A DNA stretch of 64,000 bases from Macrotis lagotis (Eukaryota; Chordata; Mammalia; Peramelemorphia; Peramelidae). The translations under genes and the position numbers were made by a program. Below are positions 21,611-34,175 of the stretch, one piece after another (the stretch's first letter is position 1; each line of letters opens with the position of its first letter). The stretch covers positions 186,436,703-186,500,702 of the forward strand of contig NC_133661.1 of the NCBI RefSeq assembly GCF_037893015.1. The letters run 5' to 3'. The notes under the pieces were generated by a model. That model searched no databases. It was given only the letters and a program-made list of their open reading frames with translations, and had not been told where the DNA came from.

Positions 21611-24550
21611 ACCATGGATGTACATATTTGTATAGTACTTTACCAACCTTAAAGTGCTAAAGTTAACTATATTATTACTGCTACCACTCTACATAACATG
21701 GATCTACATTTCTCATTAAGGATTTGGCAGTGCAAGGGTCAACATGAAACTTATGTATTAGTCAGGTCTTTTAAAACACTAATTTTTGTGAGAAATCAAA
21801 CTAGCTATAATAAGGGCCTGAAGATATGGTATCTTTAATCAATTGGAGCTTTATGCTCTGTCTGAAACAAGTCTTAATGAAGAATATACAAAGCCTATAC
21901 TTTAGAGGTTTAATGGAAAAAAGTAAACTATCCATTCTTTCTACTTTTTGCCAAGTGAGCTGCCTAATCAGGAAGGAGGCAGACCACACAGATCTCACAC
22001 ACATATTCAAGCAAAATCCTAAAGTTTCTTCTGGACCAAATAATGATCAACAAACCCAAAGAGAAACTAGAGTGACTTCTTATATCCTTAAACTGAAAAA
22101 AGGTCAGTTTGAAGCCTGAGAGCAATAGGAAAGTTCACCAACATAGCTAGCAGCAAGGCAGAGTAGTCTCTGACCATAATCTGAGATAAGCCAGAGATCC
22201 TGCAAACCTGAAAGGTTCTGTGATTGTAGGCAGCAAAAGCAGTGGACTCTTGAAAAAGCCCCAGAATGGAGACTTTGGACAACAGTTAAAGGCCACCATC
22301 GACTCACACTGGAACAGCCCAAACAAGGGTTTTTTGAAGTACCAAACACTCTTCCCTGAGATACCAAAGAGGGCCTGAAGATCCATCACTCTGAAACGCA
22401 GAGATGAAAGAGGGAAGAAGTGAAGATAGGAAAAGAATGGACAGAGTAACAATGCAGAAACTCAGGAGACATCAGGGAAAACCAAAAAAAAAATCTCGGA
22501 CATTTTTACATACACATATATGATAACAACAGAGATAATCTTAGAAGGAAGAATCAGAGATGAAAAGTAGCATGATAAACTTGAAGGAGAGATCATTTGC
22601 TTGGATTAGGATCAAGATATGGGAATGTCAGAAAAGGTTACATGCAAGATATGGCATATGAGTAAAGTAAGGATTGGAGGTATAGTACAGTTATGAGGAA
22701 TGATATGAACTTCCTTCTTTTACCTGCTATCTCTCTCCTAGTTCTATCCTACCCAACTTAGATATACTTCTCCATACCCCTTTGTCTTACCTTCTATTTT
22801 GCTGTCTAGAGCTCTTACTCTGTTGCTATCTCTCATGCATAGTTTCTTCATTTCATATGCCTTTGATACTTTTGTACTCATCGAAATATGACTTTGAAGA
22901 CACCTCATCTCTTTTCACCCTCACCATTTCTCATGCCCCTTTATTTATAGGACTCAGAGGAAGAGTTGGCATTGTCCTAACTTTCCTCTCACTTCCAGAC
23001 CCTCTTTCTCTGACTATTACTCAGCAATCTCTCTGCTAAAATTTATACCACCCAACTTTTCTCACATTGTCCTTATCTTTAGTATTATCTTTGATTTCCA
23101 GAGCTTTTTCCTCTTCATCCCAACCTCTTCCTTCATCCAGGAGATTTCACTTAGTAGTTAATAATTCTGCCAATACCCTCAACTTCCTATCAGTCACCTC
23201 ACATCATACATACCATCATCCTCACACTTTTCCAGTCTCAAGATCTTGAAGTATGAAATCTGCTCTCTGATCACTAGTTTCTGTCCTACTACATTCTCAC
23301 TGTTGTGCTTTTATTAAGCCTATTCTTTGCCCTCCCAGTCCCTAAAATCCATTTCAATTCTCTTACTTTCTCCTTAACTCATTTTGTGTTCTTCCAACCA
23401 TCTGGGTTTGGTAGTTAACCAACAAAACAAAGTTCTCCACCTCAGTATCCTAGTTCTCCAGCTTTTGACATTCTTCTAATATATGACCTTGGGTCACCTC
23501 TCATCAAGTGCCTCTCCCCTCTCCTACATTTTATTTTTATGCTACTGGAAAAAGTTGCAAAATCATGTTAGGCCAGCCTACTATAAATTCATGTTTTCTA
23601 ACCTTAACTCTTCTCTCTTTGTTATACAGCAATATTTATACAGCAATATTCTATCCACCTGATCAATAATCACCATACAAGAGCTATTCTATAGCAGCCA
23701 TTCTATATTTTTCTCTCTTCTTGAATTTCCATTGCCACTAATCCTTCCATGGTCCCAGAAAATAGTCCTTTTCCTCAGAACATCTTACTTGAATTGTGAT
23801 TGATTGACCAGGGTAATGTGGCTTAAGTTCTTGAAATTAAAATTCTAATTAAATATCCCATCTGTGCAGGACAAAATATCTCCTAAGAAGAAAAATAAGG
23901 AATTGCTAGGGGAGAGGCAAAAGTAGAGGGGTCAAAAGTTTGACATCAAAGAGTGCCATTTTCTTGCCAAAAGAAATGATGAGCTTACAAAATTTCGATT
24001 CCTTTTTTCATTCTATAAAATATATTTAATGTTAATTATGTACAGGACCCTATAATAGATGAAGGAGAAATCAGCTGTTATTTACTGAAAAGTGAAATAA
24101 CTCCTATCTTAAGTTTAACATGAAGTAGTTAACATGTAAGTAGTAACTTAGAATTCTCTGTTTTTTTAGGTATCCTTCTCATATTTGTTTTTTATGAAAT
24201 TGTGTTTATGTAGCACCAACACCATACAAGAGACTTCAGAGCCCTGGATAGACATATATAGACATAATTTTGTTTATAAAAGAGAAAAATATTATTCCTA
24301 TTTTAAACAAGCAGCATTTCTAAATGAAAAATCAATTTTTTAATCAGACATCAATTTTCCTGTTGAAAAGAGCTTAGTTTTGGGGAAGAATAGATAAGTA
24401 TGGGAAGTAAAATAGGTCACACTTAATACATCCTCATTTGGTACAAATAAGATACTATCAATACAATTTCAACAAAGCAGATTTTTCCCCTAATCAAAAA
24501 TGTGAACTTTGCAAATTTAGTATTTCTTGTATAGTAAATTTAGATCCCTG
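21611..24550. other. Non-coding stretch
   Basis: No gene recognised. Three overlapping minus-strand open frames (about 22090-22450) lie in a GC-richer patch, but none resembles a protein family I know. Pyrimidine-rich sequence fills about 22.7-23.8 kb. Confidence 0.35.
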
Positions 24551-24554
24551 AATT

Positions 24555-24705
24555 ACATAGATTTAGAGTTGGCAGGGATCCCAGAGACCACCTAGTCTAA
24601 CCCCTTTACTTTACAGAGATCTAAGAAAGGTAAATGATTTGTTCAAGAGGTCCTAGGCAGCAGGTGAATTCAAACCTAAGTCCAATGATCCCAAGTTAAG
24701 CCTTC
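24555..24705 (-). mobile_element. MIR-type ancient repeat fragment
   Basis: Contains ACTTTACAGAGATCTAAGAA and GCAGGTGAATTCAAACCTAA, typical of eroded MIR-class elements. A similar copy lies at 44910-45065. Confidence 0.5.
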
Positions 24706-24775
24706 CAAATGTATGGAAACATTTAAATGGAAGTTATTTTATTTTTTATTTAGCAGAATATGAATGATAAATTTC

Positions 24776-24965
24776 TTTCTTTTTTTTTTAAGGTTTTTTT
24801 TTTTTTTTTGCAAGGCAAATGGGGTTAAGAAGCTTGCCCAAGGCCACACAGCTAGGTAATTATTAAGTGTCTGAGGCTGGATTTGAACCCAGGTACTCCT
24901 GACTCCAGGGCCAGTGCTTTATCTACTGCTCCACCTAGCCACCCCACTGCCCGCCTAGCCGCCCC
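24776..24965 (-). mobile_element. tRNA-derived marsupial SINE with target duplication
   Basis: Minus-strand copy with a long poly-T start, flanked by a perfect 15-bp repeat TGAATGATAAATTTC at 24761-24775 and 24966-24980. A short CCACCTAGCC/CCGCCTAGCC repetition sits at the head. Confidence 0.95.
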
Positions 24966-25029
24966 TGAATGATAAATTTCAAAGAGGAAGTTGCATTGAA
25001 AATATACTTAAGGAAGGGAGCTATTTTAT

Positions 25030-26155
25030 TTTATTTTATCTTTTAAAATTTGCACATTTTTATTTATTTGTTTTTATCTAGCTACATGCAATGGTACTTT
25101 TAACCAATCATTTTTTTTTTTTTTTGCAAGGTTTTGTGTTTTATATTTTTCTCCCTTCCCTCCCCCCTACCCTTGACAGAAATCAATCTAATATAGGTTC
25201 AATATGTATCACCATGCTATACATAGATCTGTATTGATCATGGTGTAAAAGAATCAAATCCAAATGGAAGGAAAAAAGCGTTAGAGAGAGAAAAAAGTGA
25301 CAATTTTTAAAAATTGAAAATAGTAAGCTTTGGTCTTCATTTAAACTCCACAGTTCCTTCTCTGAATATGGACGGTATTTTCCATCACAAGCCTTTTAGA
25401 ACCATCTTTGATTATTGAGCTGCTGAAATGATCAAGTCCATCATAGCTGATCATCACCCAATGTTGTTAGTGTGTATAATGTCCTGGTTCTATTCATTTT
25501 ACTCAGCATAAAACTATGCAGTCCTTGAACTGGAGCTGAGCGAGATGAACAGAACCAAAAGAACACTGTACACCCTAACAGCAGCATGGGGGTGTAGTCA
25601 ACCTTAATGGATTTGTTCATTCCATCAGTGCAACAATCAGGCACAATTTTGGGGTTATCTGCAATGGAGAATGCTGTCTGTATCCAGAAAAAGAACTATG
25701 GAGTTTGAAAAAAGAGCAAAGACTATTACCTTTAATTAAAAAAAACTAATATCTTATTATGTAATTTTGCTATCTCTTATGCTTTATGTTTCTTCCTTAA
25801 GAATATGATTTCTCTCTCATCACATTCAACTTAGATCAATGCATACCATGGAAACAATGTAAAGACTAACAGACTGCCTCCTGTGGGGGGGTGGAGGGAA
25901 GGAAGCAAGATTAGGAGAAAAATTGTAAAATTCAAAATAAATAAAATCTTTCTTTAAAAAAAAATGCAAGTCTTTCTAGCCTTTTCTGAAGACCCCTCTG
26001 TCATGATTCCTTATAGAACAATGGTGTTCCATCACATTCATATACCACAATTGGTTCAACCATTCCCTAATTGATGGTCATTCCCTCACTTTCCAATTCT
26101 TTGTACTACAAAAGGAACTGCTATGAATATCATTGTAAAGGGAGCCTATTTTAAA
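25030..26155 (-). mobile_element. Minus-strand L1 3' end, split by a nested plus-strand L1
   Basis: Minus strand from 26155 to 25976 carries the ORF2 3' end or 3' UTR start (GGAATGGTTGAACCAATTG). It resumes at 25515 and runs to about 25030 (GTGATGATCAGCTATGATGG). The two halves join into one L1 sequence once the insert at 25527-25963 is removed. Confidence 0.8.
25527..25963 (+). mobile_element. Nested 5'-truncated L1 3' end
   Basis: Plus-strand L1 3' end starting at AACTGGAGCTGAGCGAGATG-type sequence and ending AATAAATAAAATCTTTC plus an A-tail. It is the same subfamily as the 3' end at 47350-47790. The imperfect target duplication is ATGCAGTCCTT (25516-25526) versus ATGCAAGTCTTT (25964-25975). 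Confidence 0.85.
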
Positions 26156-26164
26156 ATAAGTCCT

Positions 26165-26308
26165 TTTTTTTAGTTGTTTTTTTTTTTCCAAGGTAAATGG
26201 AGTTAAGTGGCTTGCCCAAGGCCACACAGCTAGGTAATTATTAAGTGTCTGAGGCTGGATTTGAACTCAGGGCTGGTGCTCTATCCACTGTGCCACCTCA
26301 CCACCCCT
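26165..26308 (-). mobile_element. tRNA-derived marsupial SINE
   Basis: Minus-strand copy bounded by TAAAATAAGTC and TAAAATAAATTC, a slightly diverged target duplication. A short internal deletion removes part of the ACTCCTGACTCC stretch. Confidence 0.9.
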
Positions 26309-27660
26309 AAAATAAATTCTTAAACAGCAAAGTTTCTAGAATATTTCATTTAAAACAAGTTCTAGTAAAGTTTCTAGAACATTTTATTTATCTTAAAGTG
26401 TCTGGGAATTTTGTTAAAATCATAGTTTCAAAGAATGCAATGATTCTTAAATGATCTCTCCCTGATCTGTTTTTCAGGTGAGTTGTTTTTGGTATCATAT
26501 AGCTTAGATTTTCTTCTTTTTTCCCCAATTTAAAAAATTTTATTCTATTAGCTATTATGTCATGGGTTTTTTTTTTTTCAATTTTGCTTTGGTCTATTTG
26601 ATTCAGTCTTGGTTTTAGGGTGTCATTTCTTTGTTTAGGCTTCCTACTTTTCTCTCTAAACTATTCTTGAAATTCCTTTTTTCAGAGTTTTAATTTCATT
26701 TTATCTCTCATATTACACCTAGCATGACATCTGACTCCATCAGACTCATAGGTACTTAGTAAGTGTTTAATGGCTGGCCAAGTGATTACTTGCTGAAAAC
26801 AACCCTTCTCATTCTTCTAATCTTGGTACTGAATTAGCATATTTGTGGGTGGTATGTTTTCTAAACATTTTGCTACAAATAGTGGAGTCATTTGTTCTTC
26901 TCAGCTATCCCTCCCAACTAAAAAGTAACCCTTCTATGATGTCATAGTGTCTGGATTCTAGAGCCTTAATGTTTGTCACCAATTTCTTTCATCTTGGTTC
27001 CAGGGTCATGCTATTATTAAAACTTCTCTAAGGGAAAATTCCCAACTAATTGGAAAGAGAAGTTATCTATCTTCTGTTCCTAATCCCTGATTCCCATCTT
27101 ACCCAGGTCTCTTTCCTCCCTACTATATCACCATTGTCCAGGTTTTTTTTTTTTTAATTTTAGACCTTTTTGCAATAACTAGCAACAAAAGATGTAACTT
27201 TGTGCGGTGGATAGAAGATTTGTTTGGAAACCAGGAAGACCAAGTATCCAGTTCAACTCTGACACATACCATGTTTCCCTGGGCAAGTTGTTTAACTTCT
27301 AGGTGGTCTAAGCAATTCTCCAAGTCTATCAATTGCAGAGAACTTGAAGTAAAAAGAGTCCACGTATTGGTAGAAAAATTTTCCTCAAGAAGAAGGTATT
27401 CCCTAAGCTAATGAAATCAGGTCAAATCATTCCTTTACTTATGACAAAAATTCCCCCCAAAAGACCTTTATTGAAACCAGCACAACATATCTAACTTAGT
27501 TCAACTCTTGCAACACAGCTTGTAAAGATTAAGTCCTTTTCCCACATTCACCTATAGAATATTAAATCAGGAAAGACATCAATTTCTTCCATTCTCAGGA
27601 TTAGATAGATAGATTCTACATAGATTGATAGAATTTCTACATAGTTATAGATAAGTAACA
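26309..27660. other. Mostly degraded repeat
   Basis: A MIR-like plus-strand copy lies at about 27205-27350 (GGTGGATAGAAGATTTGTTT, CCCTGGGCAAGTTGTTTAAC). The rest shows T-rich L1-like fragments and no gene. Confidence 0.4.
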
Positions 27661-27880
27661 GAAAAGCATTTTTAAAACTATTTTATTTTTTCCCAAGTAC
27701 ATGTAAAAATAATTTTAACATTCAATTTAACAATAATTTTTAACATTCATGCTAGCATTTAAGATTCATTATCACTCCCTTCCTCCTCTTTCCACTTTGA
27801 GACAGTAAGTAATCTGACATAGATTATACATGCGCAATCATGTAAAGCATTTTCATATTAGTTATTTTGTGAAAGAAAAC
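27661..27880 (-). mobile_element. L1 3' UTR fragment
   Basis: The minus strand carries L1-like 3' UTR sequence (plus-strand CCCAAGTACATGTAAAAATA). Short and diverged. Confidence 0.5.
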
Positions 27881-27885
27881 TCAAG

Positions 27886-27912
27886 GAAGAAAAAAGAAAG
27901 AAAGAGAGAAAG

Positions 27913-27990
<78 letters not shown>
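27886..27990. repeat. (AAAG)n microsatellite
   Basis: About 22-25 AAAG units, the first few interrupted. It ends about 78 bases from the stop codon of the RNase gene, on its 3' side. Confidence 0.97.
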
Positions 27991-27991
<1 letters not shown>

Positions 27992-28067
27992 GATTTCTAT
28001 AGTGCATTTTGAAATCAAATGGGAAAATACTGAAAGGATAGAAATCAAGGAGCTAGAAGTATGGGAC

Positions 28068-28544
28068 CTAGTCCTTAATGGTGGTTTCCAAATGTATAGG
28101 AAGCAATTTACTTTTACTCTCCTTTGATGAGGTGGGCTCACAGGCAATCACAAAATATGCCATTTCAGAAGTGCCATGATAGAGGCAATTGGGATTGCTA
28201 CCAGAGATAAACATACACTTAGTGATAGAAATTTTTGATGAACTTTTATGACAATTCTTCTCTGAATTCTTACACATGATTTTAGGTGTGAAACAAACTT
28301 CATTGATTTTATTCTGATCACTGGAATATAGAAAGGTGTTGAAGTTTTTACAGTGACTTATATGTGAATTAATTAGTTTCATCTCATCAGTGCAATATTT
28401 ATCATCATTGGTGGTGCTGATCTTGGATTTCCGCATATGCTGAACCTCAAACCACTTAGCTTCAGTTAAACCAGGCGGGGTAGCTGCAATGACCAGGAAC
28501 ATAGTCACCCAAAGCCCCAGCAGCATCAGTTGGAAAGTTGCCAT
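28068..28544 (-). CDS. Secreted pancreatic-type ribonuclease (RNase A superfamily, RNase 6-like)
   Basis: 158 residues, a complete coding sequence. Residues 1 to about 21-24 form a hydrophobic signal peptide, so the product is secreted. The catalytic triad is present: His36 (in WFEVQHM), Lys66 in the family signature CKNFNTF (65-71), and His151 (PIHLE). All eight disulfide cysteines of the classic fold are found at 51, 65, 84, 91, 98, 110, 120 and 135. The Asp that follows the second catalytic His in RNase A is Glu153. An AG acceptor lies about 20 bases upstream of the chosen ATG (exon starts 28563, tract CCTTCTCTAG), matching the family layout of a single coding exon behind a 5' non-coding exon. 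The longer open frame (to 28613) would read into that intron. The LTEAKWFEVQHM start and the ACEP...LLPIHLE end recall RNase 6 and RNase 2/3. Family members degrade RNA and often serve host defence; the specific role here is inferred. It lies where TEP1 exons should be. Confidence 0.92.
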   Translation of the reverse strand: MATFQLMLLGLWVTMFLVIAATPPGLTEAKWFEVQHMRKSKISTTNDDKYCTDEMKLINSHISHCKNFNTFLYSSDQNKINEVCFTPKIMCKNSEKNCHKSSSKISITKCMFISGSNPNCLYHGTSEMAYFVIACEPTSSKESKSKLLPIHLETTIKD

Positions 28545-28580
28545 CAGTATGAGATGATTTCTCCTAGAGAAGGTAAATAT
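28545..28580 (-). promoter_or_regulatory. 3' splice site of the RNase coding exon
   Basis: On the minus strand, a pyrimidine-rich tract and TTACCTTCTCTAG precede a 19-base 5' UTR remnant and the ATG at 28544. This supports the ATG choice; the 5' non-coding exon and promoter were not identified. Confidence 0.65.
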
Positions 28581-28613
28581 AGAAGGAGAAAGAAAATGAG
28601 GAAGAGAGAACAA

Positions 28614-31354
28614 AATATCTAGGCAATCCCTGTGTCCTCATTTAGTCAATTGGCCATTAGCTTGATCACCCTGTGTGCAAAGCGTCATATGAGGCAATGT
28701 GGGGTGGGGGGGATTAATAGGAAAGGAAGACAAGATTATACAGAAATGACTCCAAGGCAGAAAGAGAACATCACTCAAAATGATCCAGTCCTACTCCAGA
28801 ATGTCTTTGTTCTTCTCTACTATTTTAGATGGTCTATATTTTAGAGTTGCTCAAAAGCAAGGGCCTTTTTGTTTACCTATGTCAAGAGACCTTGCCTGAC
28901 ATTGGATGGATTCTATCACTAGCTCAAATTTTCCTGACTCCAACACAGAATAAAACTTTTCTAGATAGACCATATCTGAAATATTATGTTCACTTCTGGA
29001 TTCCCTTGCTTAGATTATCATCGAATGATGTAATGAGATCACATGATTACAATGGACAAAAACTTGGTTTGAAATCAGAGAAGATATGTGCAAATCTTAC
29101 CTCTGCTACCTACCATCTAATATGACTCTGATATGTCACTTAACCTCTCAGACTCAGTTTCCCCACCTGCCATATTTAAATTAGACTAGATTGCCTCTAA
29201 GATTCCTTTCAGTTCTAAGTTTATGAAACTAGGATGCTATGATTTCTATATGTTCTAAGGGAAAGCACAGTGAAAATATTTAAAGTTGGGCAAGAGAAGA
29301 GGTAATTAACAGGAAACTTCTCTTAGATATCCTGAAAAATATTTACTATTATTATACTTATAATCCACTTTAGCATATTCAGTCCCACATACAAATGAAC
29401 ACTGGGATAGTTTCCTTCAAAACAAGTCTTGAAGTGAAGATAAAGGGTGCTATCAGGAAAAAAGCTCTGGCAGGTGTGAATGGGAGCTGGGCCATATTCC
29501 TCTCTTGACTCAGTCCCTAGTTTTATGATGATAAGCAAATCCTGAAAACTATCTGCTGAAAATGGAAATTGTACAACTAAAGAATTGTATAAACTATTGA
29601 CAATGTAATCCCTCTTTCATTTGCATAGGTCCATGGTTCATTTCTCAACCAGATATTATATTTGATTATTACAGACTTTGCCAGACTATTTAACTATTTT
29701 CAATTAAGCATTTTTTTAAAAATTAAGTTATAATGTAACAGAAATAAATAAAAGACCATTCAATTGGGGTCAGACTTAGAAGATTCATAGCAATCATTCT
29801 GAATAATCATTACCTGAATAAACCAACATCCATTCAATTCTTATCTGCAAGATCTTTCTAGACCACTCATAAATGGCCTCCAATTTCTAAATATGCACCA
29901 CTTTCATATTTACCACCTTTAACAGTCTAGCCAAACTAGCTGATTTGCTGTTCCTCCTCTATAATATGTCATCTCCATCTCCATACATTTGCACAGACTG
30001 TTTCCCATGCCTTTAGTATGTCCCCTCTTCACTTTTACTTCTTAGAGCACTTTGCTGGAGTACTGGGATAGAGTATTGGACTTTGAATCATAGAGTCTTA
30101 GTTCAAATCTTACCACAGACACTTACTAGCTGTGTGATCCTTAATAAGTCTCAACTTCAATTACCTTATCTGCGAAGTAAGGATATTAATAGCACAAACT
30201 TCACAGAATTATGAACTAAAAATACAGTACTATGCAAACTGAATTCTCCATATAAATTCTACTATTGTTAACATAATTAATATAAGAATCCCTTGATTCT
30301 TTCAAGGTTTGGCCCAATTTTTAGTTTTCCTAAGAGTCCTTTTCAGACTCCTCCCCAATTATTGGTCTCCATCTCCACCACAAAGTACTTTCAATATGAA
30401 AAACATACAAATTCTATATGCTTGTTTCCAACCAATACAAAATAATTTCCATGAGGGAACTATTATGTTATCTACTTTGTATTACACAGGTAGCAATAGA
30501 AAGGTACTTTATGGATATAAACAGGTCAATACTTAACCAATAAGGAACATCAAAACAGAACAGAAATAAAGAATACCAATACAAAACTGAATGACAGAGA
30601 AGATGGGCTGTTCATGTGGCAAGACTAAGTAATTACCCAGATCGCCCTAGTGCTCCATTTATTTATCTGATCATGGGGTGTGTTGGAGAAGGGATAGAAG
30701 GTAAAAATGAAGAAATGGTAATGTATTAGCAGAAAGGCCATCAGAAAGGCTCTCGCTTTTCTTCCTGAGGAAAAGTTGTTTTGTCCTGAGCAGTCATGCT
30801 CCAAGAAATATAATCTTGGTTAAATCAGTATAGTCATCAGAAGAAAGGGAGTCAATAGACATAACTGTTGAGAAAAATTCTATCCTGGGCAATACATTTG
30901 GAAGTTAATCACTAGAGAAGGAGCTTCTGTATTTTTCCTTCAGATTCAATTCTGAGTGTATAGAAGAAATTGATATTTTTGTTCTAAGTTCAAACATGGA
31001 GCCCTAGCTCATTGTATCAGTTGGAACTTGGTGAATCTGGAGTCCCTAAATTCATGACTTAGGATCTTTGAGTTCTCAAATGGACTGATTAGACAGGTAA
31101 GAGGAAAAGAACAACATCTTTGACCTCCTCTCCCAATTGTCTGAATGACTATGCCCAGAGGGTTTTTTGTATTTTCTCTTCACCTGTTGTCACTGACTAT
31201 AAAATAGCCAATAACCTTTATGTTAGTGTTTCTCGTCCAGTAATATGCTGCTTCTTCCCCTTACTTTATCTTAGGTCACAGGATCAGAAACCAGCTGTCA
31301 CTATTTGACCTAGAACAAGTGTCAGTCTCCCTAAACTATAGTTTATTTTGGATT
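28614..31354. other. Region 5' of the RNase gene
   Basis: Holds MIR-type fragments on the plus strand at about 29050-29230 (CTCAGACTCAGTTTCCCC) and 30050-30220 (ACTTACTAGCTGTGTGATCC). The RNase promoter and first exon should lie here but cannot be pinpointed. No other gene seen. Confidence 0.4.
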
Positions 31355-31497
31355 TTTTGTTTGTTTTTTTTTGGAGGCAACCAGAGTTAATGCCTTGCTC
31401 AGGAACTTAGTAAGTGTTAAGTGTGTGAGTTCAGATTTGAACTCAGATTCTTTTGACCCCAGGGTAGGTGCTTTATCCATTCTACCACCTAGCTGTG
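31355..31497 (-). mobile_element. tRNA-derived SINE, diverged
   Basis: The minus-strand copy retains the tail (GGCAACCAGAGTTAATGCC on plus) and head (CTTTATCCATTCTACCACCT on plus). More diverged than neighbours. Confidence 0.75.
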
Positions 31498-31679
31498 CAA
31501 TTTCCTTCAACTATTAAATGAGGTAATTGTATTAAATGATCTCTGACATCTCATCAGTTTTATGATCTTTATGTTTCTTTATCTAGGCCTTTATTTTCTT
31601 AAGAATTCTCACCCTTTGGTTACCTCCCTTGATTTCCAAGACTGAATCTATTGGATCAATTTGCCTCATAAATTTTTTG

Positions 31680-32350
31680 TTTAATTTAATTTAATTTTTC
31701 CCCTAGTTACATGCAAAAACAAGTTTCAAGATTCACTTCCTCAAACTCCACTTCCCCATTTTGAGAAAGCAAATTATTTGATATAGGTTTAAAACGTATA
31801 GTCATTAAAAACATTACCATAATAGTCATGTTGTAAACATCCTCCCTCCCACAAAGAAACCTCAAGAAAAATAAAGTTAAAAAAAAGTATGCTTCAAACT
31901 AAATTCAGATACCATTAGCTCTGTTTTTGGGAAGGATAGTATTCTTTATCATAAGTCCTTCAGCATCTTCTTAGGTCACAGCATTGCTGAGAAAAGCTGT
32001 CATTCACAGGTGATCATTTTGGAACATTGCTATTACTTTGTCTATAGTACATTTTCCATTGCATCTGCTCATGTAGGCTTTTCTTGAGGACATCCTCTTA
32101 ATCCTTTTTTTATAATAGAATAGCATCTCATCTTGATCACATACCACATTTCTTTCAGTCATTCCCCAGTTGATGAGCATCCTTTCAATCTCCAGTTTCT
32201 TGCCACCAGAAAAATGCTGCTATGTATATCCTTATATATAGATGTCCTTTTCCTTCCTGTTTTTCATCTCTTCTGGAATATAGACCTTGTGGTGACATAG
32301 CTAAGTCAAAGGGTAGACATGGTTTTATAACTCTTTGGAAATGGTTCTAA
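31680..32350 (-). mobile_element. L1 3' UTR and ORF2 end
   Basis: Same subfamily as the minus-strand L1 at 210-1180: shared phrases include TAGTATTCTTTATCATAAG-type sequence, ATTGCTATTACTTTGT, CTATAGTACATTT and GGAATATAGACCT. 5'-truncated. Confidence 0.75.
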
Positions 32351-32460
32351 TTATTTTGCCTCTCATCTTCAAGATTTTTCTCTAGGGAAAAAGTTTTCCC
32401 CCTCAAATTCCTTTCTAGATTCAACTTATAGTCTTTTAGTCTAGTTGGTTTGATCGAGTT

Positions 32461-32631
32461 TTTGCGGGGGAGGGTTAGGTTTTTTGGTTTCTTTTGCAAG
32501 GCAAATGGGGTTAAGTGGCTTGCCCAAGGCCACACAGCTAGGTAATTATTGTGTCTGAGGCCGGATTTGAACTCAGGTACTCCTGACTCCAAGGCCAGTG
32601 CTCTATCCACTGCACCACCCAGCCACCCCTG
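32461..32631 (-). mobile_element. tRNA-derived marsupial SINE with target duplication
   Basis: Minus-strand copy flanked by TGATCGAGTT (32451-32460) and TGATCTAGTT (32632-32641), 9 of 10 identical. Confidence 0.9.
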
Positions 32632-32641
32632 TGATCTAGTT

Positions 32642-33464
<823 letters not shown>

Positions 33465-33659
33465 AAGTCCCCAACAATGACTGGAGAGGAGCCAGAAATT
33501 GAAGAAACAAACAAAATGTAGAGTTGTTTTTCTATCATAAGACATACTAGAGTTCCAAAAAGTCAAATCACAAAGAAAGAAGAAAAGCAATGAAAAAAGA
33601 AAAAAGAGTGAGAAAGATAGAGAAGAAGAGAAGATAGTTAAAAGTTATATAATTTTACT

Positions 33660-33949
33660 GCCTTTTTGGATGTTGTTTTAAAAATTTGTTTTCTGGAATG
33701 TTTGGACCAATTCACAGTCACAAAAAAATATCTCTTTTCATGCAGCCCTTCTAATATTTGTCATTTTTAGTTCTCTATGATTATTTGATAAATGTGAGTG
33801 TGGGATGGGGTAAACATCAGTTATCTAATTTACACTTTTCTGTTATTTAGAACCTATTTTAATATGACTGTTGATAACTTGTATTTCATCTTTTGAGAAC
33901 TGTATATTCTAAATCCATGCATAAACATATTTGGATTCATCTACTTCAG
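33660..33949 (-). mobile_element. Old L1 remnant, first part
   Basis: Minus-strand L1-like sequence (plus TTTGGACCAATTCACAGTCA, CCCTTCTAATATTTGTCATT), continuing after the SINE at 33950-34175. Confidence 0.55.
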
Positions 33950-34175
33950 GTTTGTCCAACTCTTCAGAATGACTCCTTTTAAGGGATTTCTTAGCAAAGA
34001 TACAGAAGTGATTTTCCATTTCCTTCTTCAGCTTATTTTATAGCTGAGAAACTGAGGCAAACAGGATTAAATGACTTATGCAGGATCATAGAGTTAGTAT
34101 GTTTCTGAGGTCAGGTTTGAACTTGGATCTTCCTGAATCCAGTTTCAATGTTCTATTTACTCTGCTACTGGATAA
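33950..34175 (-). mobile_element. tRNA-derived SINE of the long-tailed type
   Basis: The minus strand shows a tail like GAAGAAGGAAATGGAAAATC and, on plus, GCTGAGAAACTGAGGCAAAC plus TTTGAACTTGGATCTTCCTG. Same family as 21140-21368. Confidence 0.65.

Noticed and set aside
22088..22452. Three overlapping minus-strand open frames in a GC-richer patch
   Set aside because: They overlap each other in all frames, have no recognisable motif and no splice context; likely an unrecognised repeat.
27830..28147. Lys-Glu-Arg-rich and Phe-Leu-Ser-rich open frames
   Set aside because: Both come from the (AAAG)n array; the minus-strand one overlaps the real RNase reading frame in another phase.
28545..28613. 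RNase start at the upstream ATG (28613)
   Set aside because: It would place 23 extra residues before a good signal peptide and read through a clear 3' splice site; family members start just after that intron.
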